Origin: Thermoleophilia bacterium
Lineage (GTDB): Bacteria > Actinomycetota > Thermoleophilia > Miltoncostaeales > Miltoncostaeaceae
Direction: 5' to 3'
DNA: 44,428 bases
Assembly: GCA_017882585.1 (NCBI GenBank)
Contig: JADGPF010000076.1
Span: 1 to 44,428, forward strand
Shown here: positions 24,845-32,680 of the stretch, piece after piece
Position numbering within the stretch: the stretch's first letter is position 1
Layout: the number at the start of each line of letters is the position of its first letter
Notes under the pieces: generated by a model
Database searches by the model: none
What the model was told of the DNA's origin: nothing
What the model saw: the letters and a program-made list of their open reading frames with translations, nothing else
Position numbers and translations under genes: made by a program

Positions 24845-26136
24845 TAGGCAAGCACCTGGCACACGCGCTCGAGCGCGACCGACCGTGAGGCCTTGACAAG
24901 CACCGTGTCGCCGTCGTGCACAAGCCCGCCGATTCCCGTCGCCGCAGCCGAACTGTCGGTGAACCGCACCGACGGGACGCCTGCCGCGCCCGCGACGTAG
25001 CCGGCCGAGCGTGGACCGACGGCAACCAGGAAATCGATGCCCAGCTGGGCGACGAGCTCACCGACCTCGCGATGAAACCGGGCCTCCTCGGGCCCGAGCT
25101 CCATCATGTCGCCGAGCACGGCCACCCGTCGGCCGCGGCGCTCGGCCAGATCGCGCAGCGCTGCGCCCATCGCGACGGGGTTGGCGTTGTAGCAGTCCTC
25201 AATCAGGGTCCCACCGCCCGCCAGGGGCCGCTCCTGCCCACGCATCGCCGACAGCGCGACGTCGACGACGGTTCCCGGTGGCGGACACAGCCCGAGGGCA
25301 GCACAGCACTCCCACGCCGCGGCGCCGTCTTGTCGCTGCCAGGCCTTGCCCAACGAGATCGCGACGTCGTCCGGGAGGCGGTCGAACGCGCGGATCTCGA
25401 CGCCTGCCGGCAGCGCATCCAGAAATGGCGCCAAGAGCGGCTCGTCGGCCGGCACGACGGCGCTGTCGCCATCCGCAAGCTGCGACAAGATCTCCGCCTT
25501 GGCCGCAGCAATCGCCTCGATGGAGTCAAGGAGCTCCAAATGGACGGGCGCGATCGACGTGATGCAGGCGACGTGGGGCCGTGCGAGCTCGACCAGCGCG
25601 GCGATCTGGCCGGTGCCCCGCATGCCCATCTCGACGACGGCGACCTCGGTGCCCTCGCGAAGATCGAGCATCGACAACGGCACGCCGACCTCGGTGTTGC
25701 GGTTGCCCGCGGTACCGTGCACACGGACCTTCGCCGTCCGGAGCATCGCGACCAGAATGTCCTTCGTCGTCGTCTTGCCGACGGACCCCGTGATGGCCAC
25801 GACGGTCGCCCCCGAGCGCGCAAGTGACCGTCGACCCGCCTCCTGCAGTACGGCCAACGGATCCGGGGACGTGACGACGGTGCCCCCGATCGCCCGGACG
25901 GACTCCGCGATCGCCGGCCACGCGCCCTCGCCGACCAGCGCCGCGGCGGCGCCGCCTGCCAGAGCGTCGGCGGCGTGCATCCCTCCGTCCTGGGTTTCGC
26001 CGACCAGACCCACAAACAGGCGCCCGGACAGGTGCTCGCGTGAATCCACCGATGCGCCGTCGACGACGACGCGCGGGTCACCCGACACCACGCGCGCGTC
26101 CAGGCCTGCGATCAACTCCTCAAGGACCCAGTTCAC
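24844..26136 (-). CDS. murF: UDP-MurNAc-tripeptide D-alanyl-D-alanine ligase MurF
   Basis: A 430-residue Mur ligase completing the pentapeptide precursor. The N-terminal domain has DSREHLSGRLFVGLVGETQDGGMHA; the ATP loop is AITGSVGKTTTKDIL (about 114-128); GNRNTEVGVPLSML, MGMRGTGQIAAL and DCYNANPVAM are MurF hallmarks, and LGDMMELG is in the C-terminal domain. GTG 26136 overlaps the murE stop (GTGA). Confidence 0.96.
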   Translation of the reverse strand: MNWVLEELIAGLDARVVSGDPRVVVDGASVDSREHLSGRLFVGLVGETQDGGMHAADALAGGAAAALVGEGAWPAIAESVRAIGGTVVTSPDPLAVLQEAGRRSLARSGATVVAITGSVGKTTTKDILVAMLRTAKVRVHGTAGNRNTEVGVPLSMLDLREGTEVAVVEMGMRGTGQIAALVELARPHVACITSIAPVHLELLDSIEAIAAAKAEILSQLADGDSAVVPADEPLLAPFLDALPAGVEIRAFDRLPDDVAISLGKAWQRQDGAAAWECCAALGLCPPPGTVVDVALSAMRGQERPLAGGGTLIEDCYNANPVAMGAALRDLAERRGRRVAVLGDMMELGPEEARFHREVGELVAQLGIDFLVAVGPRSAGYVAGAAGVPSVRFTDSSAAATGIGGLVHDGDTVLVKASRSVALERVCQVLA

Positions 26137-27611
26137 CCAGCATGCTCCCGCAGAACGTCATGTGCGACATCACGGTCGTCGAACGGCAAGATGCGGCCGG
26201 CGATCTCCTGACCGCGCTCGTGCCCTTTGCCGGCGATCAGCACCACGTCACCCGGTTCCGCCAGGGCCACCGCCTCCGCAATTGCGGCCCGGCGATCGGG
26301 CTGAATCCGTAGATGCCCGCGTGCGTCACCCGCGTCGACAACGATCTCATCGATGATGGTATCGGGATCCTCGGAGCGCGGGTTGTCCGAGGTGACGATC
26401 GCCACGTCGGCGAGGTGCGCGGCGATGTATCCCATAAGGGGCCGCTTGCCCCGATCGCGATCACCGCCGCACCCGAAGACGACGATGACCCGATGCGGGC
26501 CGGCCAGCCCGCGCACCGTGCGGAGCACGTTGGCGAGCGCATCCGGGGTGTGGGCGTAATCCACCAATACCTGGAATGCCTGTCCGGCAACGACCGGCTC
26601 GAGCCGGCCTGGTACGCCCGCTAACCCTGCGATGCCGCGCGCGACCTGCTCGTGCGGGACCGACAACAGCTCCGCGACGGCGACGACGCCCAGGATGTTG
26701 AGCAGGTTGAAGTCCCCGCGCAGGTGACTTGTCAGTTCCAGGACGCCGCGGGGTGTCGCGATCCGCGCCCACGTTCCCACCGCGGTCTGCTGGTACTCCA
26801 CCGGACGAATCTCGGCCCGGTGGTGGAGCCCGTACGCGAGCGCGCCGAGATCCTCCACCAGGCGGGCGCCGTACGGATCGTCGACGTTGGCGGCACCCGG
26901 CGGATTCGGCCCGTCCCCGGCTGGCCGATCGAACAGGCTGCGCTTGGCCTGGAAGTACGCCTTCATGTCCGCGTGGTAGTCCAGGTGATCCTGCGAGAGG
27001 TTCGTGAACAGGACCGCCGCGAATGGGACGCCTGCGACCCGACGCTGCACCAGCGCGTGCGAGGACACCTCCATCGCGCAAGCCCCGTCGCCCGCGTCGC
27101 GCATCCGCGCCAGCAGCCGCTGGAGCATGACCGGATCCGGGGTGGTGTGTGTCGCCGGCTCGGATCGCCCACCCACGACGACCTCTACCGTGCTGATGAG
27201 CCCGGACGACGATGTCCCGGCGCCAAGCATTGACTGCAGCAGGTAGGCCGAGGTCGTCTTGCCGTTGGTGCCCGTCACGCCGACGGTGCGCACCACCGAT
27301 CCCGGATGATCCTCGAGCGCCGCGGCGATCAGGGCGATCGCGAGACGCGCGTCGGGCACGACGAGCTGCGGGACGTCCACGGGCACGACGTGCTCCACGA
27401 CCAATGCAGATGCGCCGTGGTTGGCCGCATCCTGGGCGAAGTCATGGCCGTCGGCTGTGACCCCGGGAACGCAGACGAAGACCGCACCCGGCGCACTGTC
27501 ATCGGATCGAACGGCCACGCGATCGACGCCGATCGTGGTAGCGACGGCCGGCGCGGTCGCCAGACGGCTGCCGGGCACCAGCTGAACCAGTTGCTCAAGC
27601 ATCATCAGCAT
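26133..27611 (-). CDS. murE: UDP-MurNAc-L-alanyl-D-glutamate meso-diaminopimelate ligase MurE
   Basis: A 492-residue Mur ligase adding the third amino acid of the stem peptide. The ATP loop is GVTGTNGKTTSAYL, followed by THTTPDPVMLQ and the carbamylated-lysine region MEVSSHALVQRRV. The DNPR motif at 409-412 (TSDNPRSEDP) marks enzymes that use meso-diaminopimelate; lysine-adding enzymes carry a different motif. This indicates A1gamma-type peptidoglycan, and lysA in this window draws on the same precursor. The frame opens ATG CTG ATG ATG, so the exact start is uncertain by a few codons. Confidence 0.96.
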   Translation of the reverse strand: MLMMLEQLVQLVPGSRLATAPAVATTIGVDRVAVRSDDSAPGAVFVCVPGVTADGHDFAQDAANHGASALVVEHVVPVDVPQLVVPDARLAIALIAAALEDHPGSVVRTVGVTGTNGKTTSAYLLQSMLGAGTSSSGLISTVEVVVGGRSEPATHTTPDPVMLQRLLARMRDAGDGACAMEVSSHALVQRRVAGVPFAAVLFTNLSQDHLDYHADMKAYFQAKRSLFDRPAGDGPNPPGAANVDDPYGARLVEDLGALAYGLHHRAEIRPVEYQQTAVGTWARIATPRGVLELTSHLRGDFNLLNILGVVAVAELLSVPHEQVARGIAGLAGVPGRLEPVVAGQAFQVLVDYAHTPDALANVLRTVRGLAGPHRVIVVFGCGGDRDRGKRPLMGYIAAHLADVAIVTSDNPRSEDPDTIIDEIVVDAGDARGHLRIQPDRRAAIAEAVALAEPGDVVLIAGKGHERGQEIAGRILPFDDRDVAHDVLREHAG

Positions 27612-27639
27612 GTCCGCTGACCCGGTTGGGCTCCTCGAT

Positions 27640-29409
27640 TCACCCGGGCGGAATGCCCAGCCGGATCAGCGCCATCGACGCGATCTGGCTGAACGCCGGC
27701 GCGGCCACGGTACCGCCATACGTGCCAACCCCCGGCTCGTCCACGGTGACCACGATGACCAACCGCGGATGGTTGGCCGGAACGTAGCCCGCGAACGAGG
27801 ACACGAACAGTGAATTGCTGTACTTGCCGTCGCTCCCGATGACCTGCGCGGTGCCGGTCTTGCCGGCCACTGAGTAGCCCTTGACGGTCGCTGCATCGCC
27901 GGTGCCCCGCGTGGAGACAACCTTGCGCAGCATTCCGTCGAGCTCTTGCGCGGTGGTGACGGAGATGATCCGCGGGCCCGCCGGATAGGCCACCGGCTTG
28001 CCCCCCACCTTGGCCACGAGATGCGGCGTGACCAGGCGGCCGCGGTTGGCGATCACCGAGAATGCGCGCGCGATCTGGAGCTGGGTCGCAGACACCCCCT
28101 GCCCGATCGGGACGTTGCCGATCGAGACGCCGGACCAGCCCGGGCCCTGGTACTGGGGGAAATAGCCCGTGCTCTCACCGGGATAGTCGATGCCGGTGGG
28201 ACGGCCGAAGCCGAACTTGGAGACCCAGCCGGCCAGCGCAGGGTAGCCGACGCGCTCCGCGACCTTGATGGTGCCGATGTTGCTCGAGCGCTCGAGGATC
28301 TCGGACACCGACCACACCTTGGTGCCGTGGGATTCGGCGTCGTGGATCTTGACGTCGAAGAGCGGCAGGACGCCCGGGACCGCGATCCTGGTGCTGGGCG
28401 TCACGAGGCCCTCCTGGATCGCACCGGCCATGGTGACGATTTTGAAGATCGAGCCCGGCTCGAACTGGTCGGTGACCGACCGCAGGCGGGCAGTCGCGGG
28501 ATCGAACTGGGCGCGGTCGTTCGGGTTGTAGCCCGGTGAGGTCGCCATCCCGAGGATCGCACCGGTCTGGGGCTGCATCACGATGCCGCTGACCGACTTT
28601 GCCCGGAACTGCGCCTGCGTGGCCGCGAGGATCGACTCGAGGTTGGCCTGAATATTGGAGTCCAGGGTGAGCTGGATGGTCTCGCCGGGCCTGGCGGGGG
28701 TGCTCTTGACCGTCGACAGTGCCTGACCCTGGGGGTCCTGGTTCTCGATCACCACCCCGGGCGTTCCGGTCAGCGCGGTGTTGTACTGCTGCTCAAGCCC
28801 CGACAGACCACCGGTGTCGCCGACGAGCCCGAGGACCTGGGCGGCGAGGTCGCTATTCGGCAGATCGCGGGCGAACGAGTCTTGGACGCTGATGCCGCTG
28901 ATCCCCAGGTTCCGGACCGCGTTCCCGACCGACTGGTTGAGTCCCTGCGCGACGACCGAATAGCCGCCGGTCACGATCAGCTTTGCCAAGATCGCGCTCT
29001 CGGGCACCTTCAGTAGCGGGGCGAGCCGCATGGCGTCCTGCTGGGCGTCGGTGACCAGATACGGCGTCGCCACAACGGTGTCGCTGAGCCGATCGAACGC
29101 CAGCTCATAGCCGTTTCGGTCGACGATCGCTCCGCGCTGGCCGGGGCTGACGACGGTCTTCTCCTGCTGGCTTGCCGCGACCGCCGACAACCACCCCGAG
29201 TCGACCGTGCCGAGCCAACCGGCCCGGGCAATCATCAGTGCGACGCCGACGACGGCGAGCGCACCGAGCAAGCGGATCCTGCGCGATCCCTCGCGCCGGG
29301 TGATCGCCGGAGGCTTCGCGGACCGGCGCCGACGCGACGTCGGGCGCTGTCGCTGGCGGGAGCCACCGGTCCCAGAGCGACGCGAACGCGAACTCGGGCG
29401 TCGGTCCAT
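27640..29409 (-). CDS. ftsI: Division-specific peptidoglycan transpeptidase FtsI (PBP3, class B)
   Basis: A 589-residue class B penicillin-binding protein of the septum. A basic cytoplasmic tail of about 45 residues, rich in Arg and Ser, precedes one membrane helix (about 47-63). The dimerisation domain begins at GAIVDRNGYELAFD. Transpeptidase motifs are SIFK with nucleophile Ser320, SSN at 375-377 and KTGT at 517-520. The long Arg-rich tail resembles those of actinobacterial FtsI proteins and is shared in character with the adjacent FtsL. No PASTA repeats follow. It starts 4 bases after the ftsL stop. Confidence 0.95.
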   Translation of the reverse strand: MDRRPSSRSRRSGTGGSRQRQRPTSRRRRSAKPPAITRREGSRRIRLLGALAVVGVALMIARAGWLGTVDSGWLSAVAASQQEKTVVSPGQRGAIVDRNGYELAFDRLSDTVVATPYLVTDAQQDAMRLAPLLKVPESAILAKLIVTGGYSVVAQGLNQSVGNAVRNLGISGISVQDSFARDLPNSDLAAQVLGLVGDTGGLSGLEQQYNTALTGTPGVVIENQDPQGQALSTVKSTPARPGETIQLTLDSNIQANLESILAATQAQFRAKSVSGIVMQPQTGAILGMATSPGYNPNDRAQFDPATARLRSVTDQFEPGSIFKIVTMAGAIQEGLVTPSTRIAVPGVLPLFDVKIHDAESHGTKVWSVSEILERSSNIGTIKVAERVGYPALAGWVSKFGFGRPTGIDYPGESTGYFPQYQGPGWSGVSIGNVPIGQGVSATQLQIARAFSVIANRGRLVTPHLVAKVGGKPVAYPAGPRIISVTTAQELDGMLRKVVSTRGTGDAATVKGYSVAGKTGTAQVIGSDGKYSNSLFVSSFAGYVPANHPRLVIVVTVDEPGVGTYGGTVAAPAFSQIASMALIRLGIPPG

Positions 29410-29413
29410 CGAC

Positions 29414-29821
29414 CTACGGCGTCGGGTTCGGGGCGCTCAGGAACGTCACCTGGGACGCAACCTCCTGTTTCATCCCCAGTTTGCGCGAGGCTGCGATGCG
29501 TACCTGCGCGTCTGTTTGCTGCAGCGCCTGATTGAGGTTGACGATCTCCGACTGCGCCTCGGTGGTGCGCTGAAGCGTGAGGCTCGAGCGCGTCGAAAGG
29601 CGCAGCGTCGTGGCATTGAGGAAGACGATCCCACCGAGCGTGACCGCCAGGGCAGGGGCCCATGCCCAGCGGACCAACAGCCGGGTGCGACGCCGCTGCC
29701 GCGTCCGTGGCTGCGGGCGCGTGGACGGCCGGCGCGACGGACTTGTGTGTTCGAGCGGCCGGGTTCGGGCAGGAGCCGTCCGCCGCCGTGCGGGGGCGGT
29801 CGCTCGCGCTCGGACGCTCAT
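29414..29821 (-). CDS. ftsL: FtsL-like bitopic cell-division protein
   Basis: A 135-residue membrane protein with an Arg/Thr/Pro-rich cytoplasmic N-terminus (about 1-50), one membrane helix around WAWAPALAVTLGGIVFLNA, and an extracytoplasmic helical segment (SLTLQRTTEAQSEIVNLNQALQ-type heptads) that should form a coiled coil. Sequence identity in this family is low, so the call rests on topology, size and its place between rsmH and ftsI. The ATG at 29821 overlaps the rsmH stop (ATGA). It would bridge FtsQ/DivIC and FtsI in the divisome. Confidence 0.88.
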   Translation of the reverse strand: MSVRARATAPARRRTAPARTRPLEHTSPSRRPSTRPQPRTRQRRRTRLLVRWAWAPALAVTLGGIVFLNATTLRLSTRSSLTLQRTTEAQSEIVNLNQALQQTDAQVRIAASRKLGMKQEVASQVTFLSAPNPTP

Positions 29822-30756
29822 ACGGACTCCAACTTGCGCACCGCGCGCAGGCGGGCCGAACGCGATCGAGGGTTGCGATGGGACTCGGCGGCGCTCGGCA
29901 TGATCGCGCGAGTGTTGAGCAGCGCGCCGTCGGGAGTGCGCCCGCATCCGCAGGCCGGCATGTCCGGCGGGCAAATGCAGCCTTGCGCGCGTGCCCGCAT
30001 GAAGCGCTTGACGATCCGGTCCTCAAGCGAATGGAAGCTGATCACGGCAAGAACGCCGGTCACCGCCAGCAGGTCGAACGCCGATTCCAGCGCGTGCGGC
30101 AGGAGCTCAAGCTCGGCGTTCACGACGATGCGCAGCGCCTGGAAGACCCGCTTGGCCGGATGCCCGCCGGCGAACAACGCGCCCGCCGGAACCGCGGACC
30201 GGACGACTTCGACGAGGTCGGCCGTCGTCATGATCGGCGCGGTCGCCCGGCGGCGCACGATCGCCCGGGCGATCTGGCGCGCATAGCGCTCCTCTCCGTA
30301 CTCGCGGAACCACCGCGCGAGGTCGGCCTCGGGCGCCTCGGCGACGAGCGTCGCCGCGGAGATCGGTTGGCTCGGGTCCATGCGCATGTCAAGCGGCGCC
30401 TGGCGGGCATAGGAGAATCCGCGCTCGGGCCGGTCGACCTGCATCGACGAGATGCCGAGATCCATCAGAATCGCGTCCGCGTGAACGCCGTCCTGGACCA
30501 ACTCGTCGAGCGCGACGGCGAAGTTGGCACGCTCGAAGCGCGTCTCGCACGACGTGCGGGACGCGAATGCATCGAAGAACGGACGGACGTCGGGGTCCTG
30601 GTCAATGGCGACGTACAGACCGTCGGATCCCAGTTCCTCGGCGATCCGCTGCGCGTGACCCCCCGCACCGAACGTGCAGTCGACCACGGTCTGACCCGGC
30701 TGCGGTCGCAGCAGGTCCAGGACCTCGTCGGCCAGCACCGGCTCGTGGACTGTCAT
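29818..30756 (-). CDS. rsmH: 16S rRNA m4C1402 methyltransferase RsmH (MraW)
   Basis: A 312-residue SAM-dependent methyltransferase that N4-methylates C1402 in 16S rRNA. It begins with the family signature MTVHEPVLADEVL, followed by the SAM loop DCTFGAGGHA (26-35), MDLGISSMQVD, RGFSYARQAPLDMRM, RVFQALRIVVN and ISFHSLEDRIVKRFM. A cysteine-rich stretch, CICPPDMPACGCG, near the end is also typical. I chose ATG 30756 over in-frame upstream ATGs because those overlap mraZ and the family starts at this residue. It lies 4 bases after the mraZ stop. Confidence 0.96.
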   Translation of the reverse strand: MTVHEPVLADEVLDLLRPQPGQTVVDCTFGAGGHAQRIAEELGSDGLYVAIDQDPDVRPFFDAFASRTSCETRFERANFAVALDELVQDGVHADAILMDLGISSMQVDRPERGFSYARQAPLDMRMDPSQPISAATLVAEAPEADLARWFREYGEERYARQIARAIVRRRATAPIMTTADLVEVVRSAVPAGALFAGGHPAKRVFQALRIVVNAELELLPHALESAFDLLAVTGVLAVISFHSLEDRIVKRFMRARAQGCICPPDMPACGCGRTPDGALLNTRAIMPSAAESHRNPRSRSARLRAVRKLESV

Positions 30757-30760
30757 CGCG

Positions 30761-31210
30761 TCACCCAACGCGATCGGCAAGACGCTTGGCACGGGCCGAT
30801 ACCCCCTCTCGACGAAGCGCTGTAAATCGATCCGCGAGACGGTCGCCATCCCAGACCTCCAGATACTCGCCTGCCCCAACGACCTTCACACGCGATTCCA
30901 GACCCGCGTGCTCCCGGAGCTCGGCCGGCAGCAGAATCCGGCCCTGGCGGTCCAGGTCCTGTTCGAACGCCCCCGCCGACAGAAACCGGCTCAGTTCGCG
31001 TCCTTCGTCGTCGAGGACACTCATCGCCCCGAACGTGCGCTCGATGAGGCCCGCCCAGTCACGGCGCGGCACGATAATCAGGCATTCATCGATCCACCAG
31101 CCCACGACGGCGCCACCGATAAACGGCTCCCGCAGCCGTGCCGGAATCGCCATCCGGAAGCGGTTGTCGAGGCTGCATTCGTGGGTCCCTGTCAGCAACC
31201 GGCGCTGCAT
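30761..31210 (-). CDS. mraZ: Transcriptional regulator MraZ
   Basis: A 149-residue protein with two AbrB-like SpoVT/MraZ repeats, seen in CSLDNRFRMAIPARLREP and DLDRQGRILLPAELREHAG. MraZ is a DNA-binding ring-forming regulator of its own dcw operon that recognises arrays of TGGG repeats about 10 bases apart. Exactly such an array lies just upstream (31214-31280). ATG 31210 gives MQRRLLTGTHECSLD, the expected N-terminus; an upstream ATG lies within the binding boxes. First gene of the dcw cluster. Confidence 0.95.
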   Translation of the reverse strand: MQRRLLTGTHECSLDNRFRMAIPARLREPFIGGAVVGWWIDECLIIVPRRDWAGLIERTFGAMSVLDDEGRELSRFLSAGAFEQDLDRQGRILLPAELREHAGLESRVKVVGAGEYLEVWDGDRLADRFTALRREGVSARAKRLADRVG

Positions 31211-31213
31211 GTG

Positions 31214-31280
31214 CCCCACCGTACCCCACATCTCCCCACATCACAACGCCATACGCCCCAATAGTCCCAACGGTTCCCCC
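31214..31280 (-). promoter_or_regulatory. MraZ-binding repeat array (six G-boxes in two phased triplets)
   Basis: Reading the plus strand, C-runs start at 31214, 31224 and 31234 (CCCC each), then 31256 (CCCC), 31266 (CCC) and 31276 (CCCCC). On the minus strand these are TGGGG-type boxes exactly 10 bases apart within each triplet, with 22 bases between the triplets. This matches the known MraZ box of TGGG repeats at helical spacing. The mraZ promoter should lie within or just upstream of the array. Confidence 0.85.
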
Positions 31281-31314
31281 ACGGCCACGCAGTTCGCACC
31301 CCGCGACACGGGCA

Positions 31315-31328
31315 CGAACATGTGTTCC
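31315..31328 (+). promoter_or_regulatory. LexA-like SOS box 1 (one mismatch)
   Basis: CGAAC-ATGT-GTTCC differs from the Gram-positive LexA consensus CGAAC-N4-GTTCG only in the last base. Its 3' end covers the expected -35 position of the gene starting at 31357. Confidence 0.65.
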
Positions 31329-31338
31329 GTCCGAGGGG

Positions 31339-31352
31339 CGAACTAATGTTCG
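31339..31352 (+). promoter_or_regulatory. LexA-like SOS box 2 (perfect) over the -10
   Basis: CGAAC-TAAT-GTTCG matches the Gram-positive LexA consensus at every defined base. It is centred 24 bases from box 1 and contains TAATGT (31344-31349), a -10-like hexamer ending 7 bases before the ATG at 31357. LexA bound here would block the promoter directly. Confidence 0.75.
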
Positions 31353-31356
31353 GTAC

Positions 31357-31701
31357 ATGACTGGAACCGTGCACCACCTCCACGCTCACCGGCACCACCA
31401 GACGCCCCGCCTGACCGTGGTCGCCACCCCCACCCCGCGTCGTCGCCCGATGTCCGCGAACCTGGCCCTGTTCGGGGTTGGACTGACGCCGGGTTTCATC
31501 CTCGCCGCAGCCGTATCCGCGCAGGGCGGCGCCGCCATGGTCCAAACCGCGCTGGTTTTAGCCGGCATCTCGGCCGCGGTCACGGTTGCGGCCGGCGTGC
31601 GTGCCCGACAGATCGCACGGCGGCGCGAGCGGCGGCTGCGTCAGCGCGAACGCCAGCGACCGACGGTGCGCACGCCGGTTTCGATGCGCCGCGCGGCCTA
31701 A
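31357..31701 (+). CDS. LexA-box-controlled small membrane protein, candidate division inhibitor
   Basis: A 114-residue protein of no family I recognise. It has a His-rich N-terminus (HHLHAHRHH, residues 6-14), a short basic stretch (28-30), two hydrophobic segments (about 35-55 and 60-82) and a strongly basic tail (83-114, rich in Arg). It is probably an inner-membrane hairpin with both ends in the cytoplasm. Two LexA-like boxes overlap its promoter, and it is divergent from the mraZ-led dcw cluster. SOS-induced small membrane proteins such as YneA, ChiZ, DivS and SidA halt division, and by analogy this is a candidate; there is no LysM domain. The ATG at 31357 fits a leaderless transcript; ATG 31450 is an alternative. 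Confidence 0.6.
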   Translation: MTGTVHHLHAHRHHQTPRLTVVATPTPRRRPMSANLALFGVGLTPGFILAAAVSAQGGAAMVQTALVLAGISAAVTVAAGVRARQIARRRERRLRQRERQRPTVRTPVSMRRAA

Positions 31702-31813
31702 CCGGCTCCGGCTCACAACTCCCTGCAACACATGGACTCGCCGGCCCTATCGCCGCCGCGCGATGCGCTACCGTCCGGGCAGTGCTGGTTCACCAATTTG
31801 CAACATCCTACGA

Positions 31814-32680
31814 GTGATCGCAGCAGCGATCGACGTCGGCACGAACACGACGCGGCTGCTCGTCGCACGCGTCGATGCAGAACACCTCACGCCGCTTGCA
31901 ACCGACAGTGTCATGACCGCGCTGGGAAGCGGGGTCGACACCACCGGGCGCATCACCGACGCAGGGCTCGATTTGGTCGAGCACACCGTGGAGGCGATGG
32001 CACGGCAGGCGCGCGCACTTGGTGCCGCGCGCATCGCGATTGCCTGCACGGCGGTGGGCCGGGAGGCGGTCAATGCCCCCGATCTGCTGGCGCGGATCTC
32101 GTCCGCAACAGGGGTCGCGCCGGTCGTATTGTCTGGCGAACGCGAGGCCGAACTGACCTACGCCGGGATCGTGGCCTGCGGCGCGGCCGATGAGCTCGTC
32201 GCCGCCGACCTCGGCGGCGGCTCGCTCGAATTGATGGGGGGTCGGGCCGGGGAACTGTCATGGGCCACATCGCTCGCCATTGGGGTGCGCAAACTCACCG
32301 AGCGATTCGCCATTGCGGATCCCCCGGCCCGCGCCGTCTGGGATGCGATCGTCGACGATGTGACACGGCGTGTCGACTCGGTCGCCGCGACGCATCCGAC
32401 TGATGCGATCGTGGTCACCGGCGGGTCGGCGGCAGCGCTTGCTCAGCTGGCCGGCAACGAGCGCCTCGATGCGGCGTCGCTCGAAGGCGTCGCCGACGCC
32501 CTCGCCACCGATACTGCCGACGCACTGGCCATGACCACCGGCCTCGATGCGCCGCGTCTACGCCTCTGCTTCGCGGGTGCCGCCGCCCTCGAGGGCATTC
32601 GCCGCGGGTTCGGCCTTGACGAGCTGTACGTATCGACTGCAGGGTTGCGTGAGGGACTCGTGTTGGAGGCGACGCGATGA
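31814..32680 (+). CDS. ppx: Ppx/GppA-type exopolyphosphatase/pppGpp phosphatase
   Basis: A 288-residue ASKHA-fold phosphatase consisting of the two actin-like lobes only, without the C-terminal HD-like domain of E. coli Ppx. The phosphate loop AAIDVGTNTTRLLVA lies at about 4-18, TAVGREAVN and SGEREAELTYAGIV follow, and the second loop is ADLGGGSLELMGG. It would hydrolyse polyphosphate or (p)ppGpp. GTG 31814 was chosen because it sits immediately before the first phosphate loop; the open frame upstream has no domain. The stop overlaps the next ATG (ATGA). Downstream CHAD proteins support a polyphosphate connection. Confidence 0.9.
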   Translation: MIAAAIDVGTNTTRLLVARVDAEHLTPLATDSVMTALGSGVDTTGRITDAGLDLVEHTVEAMARQARALGAARIAIACTAVGREAVNAPDLLARISSATGVAPVVLSGEREAELTYAGIVACGAADELVAADLGGGSLELMGGRAGELSWATSLAIGVRKLTERFAIADPPARAVWDAIVDDVTRRVDSVAATHPTDAIVVTGGSAAALAQLAGNERLDAASLEGVADALATDTADALAMTTGLDAPRLRLCFAGAAALEGIRRGFGLDELYVSTAGLREGLVLEATR

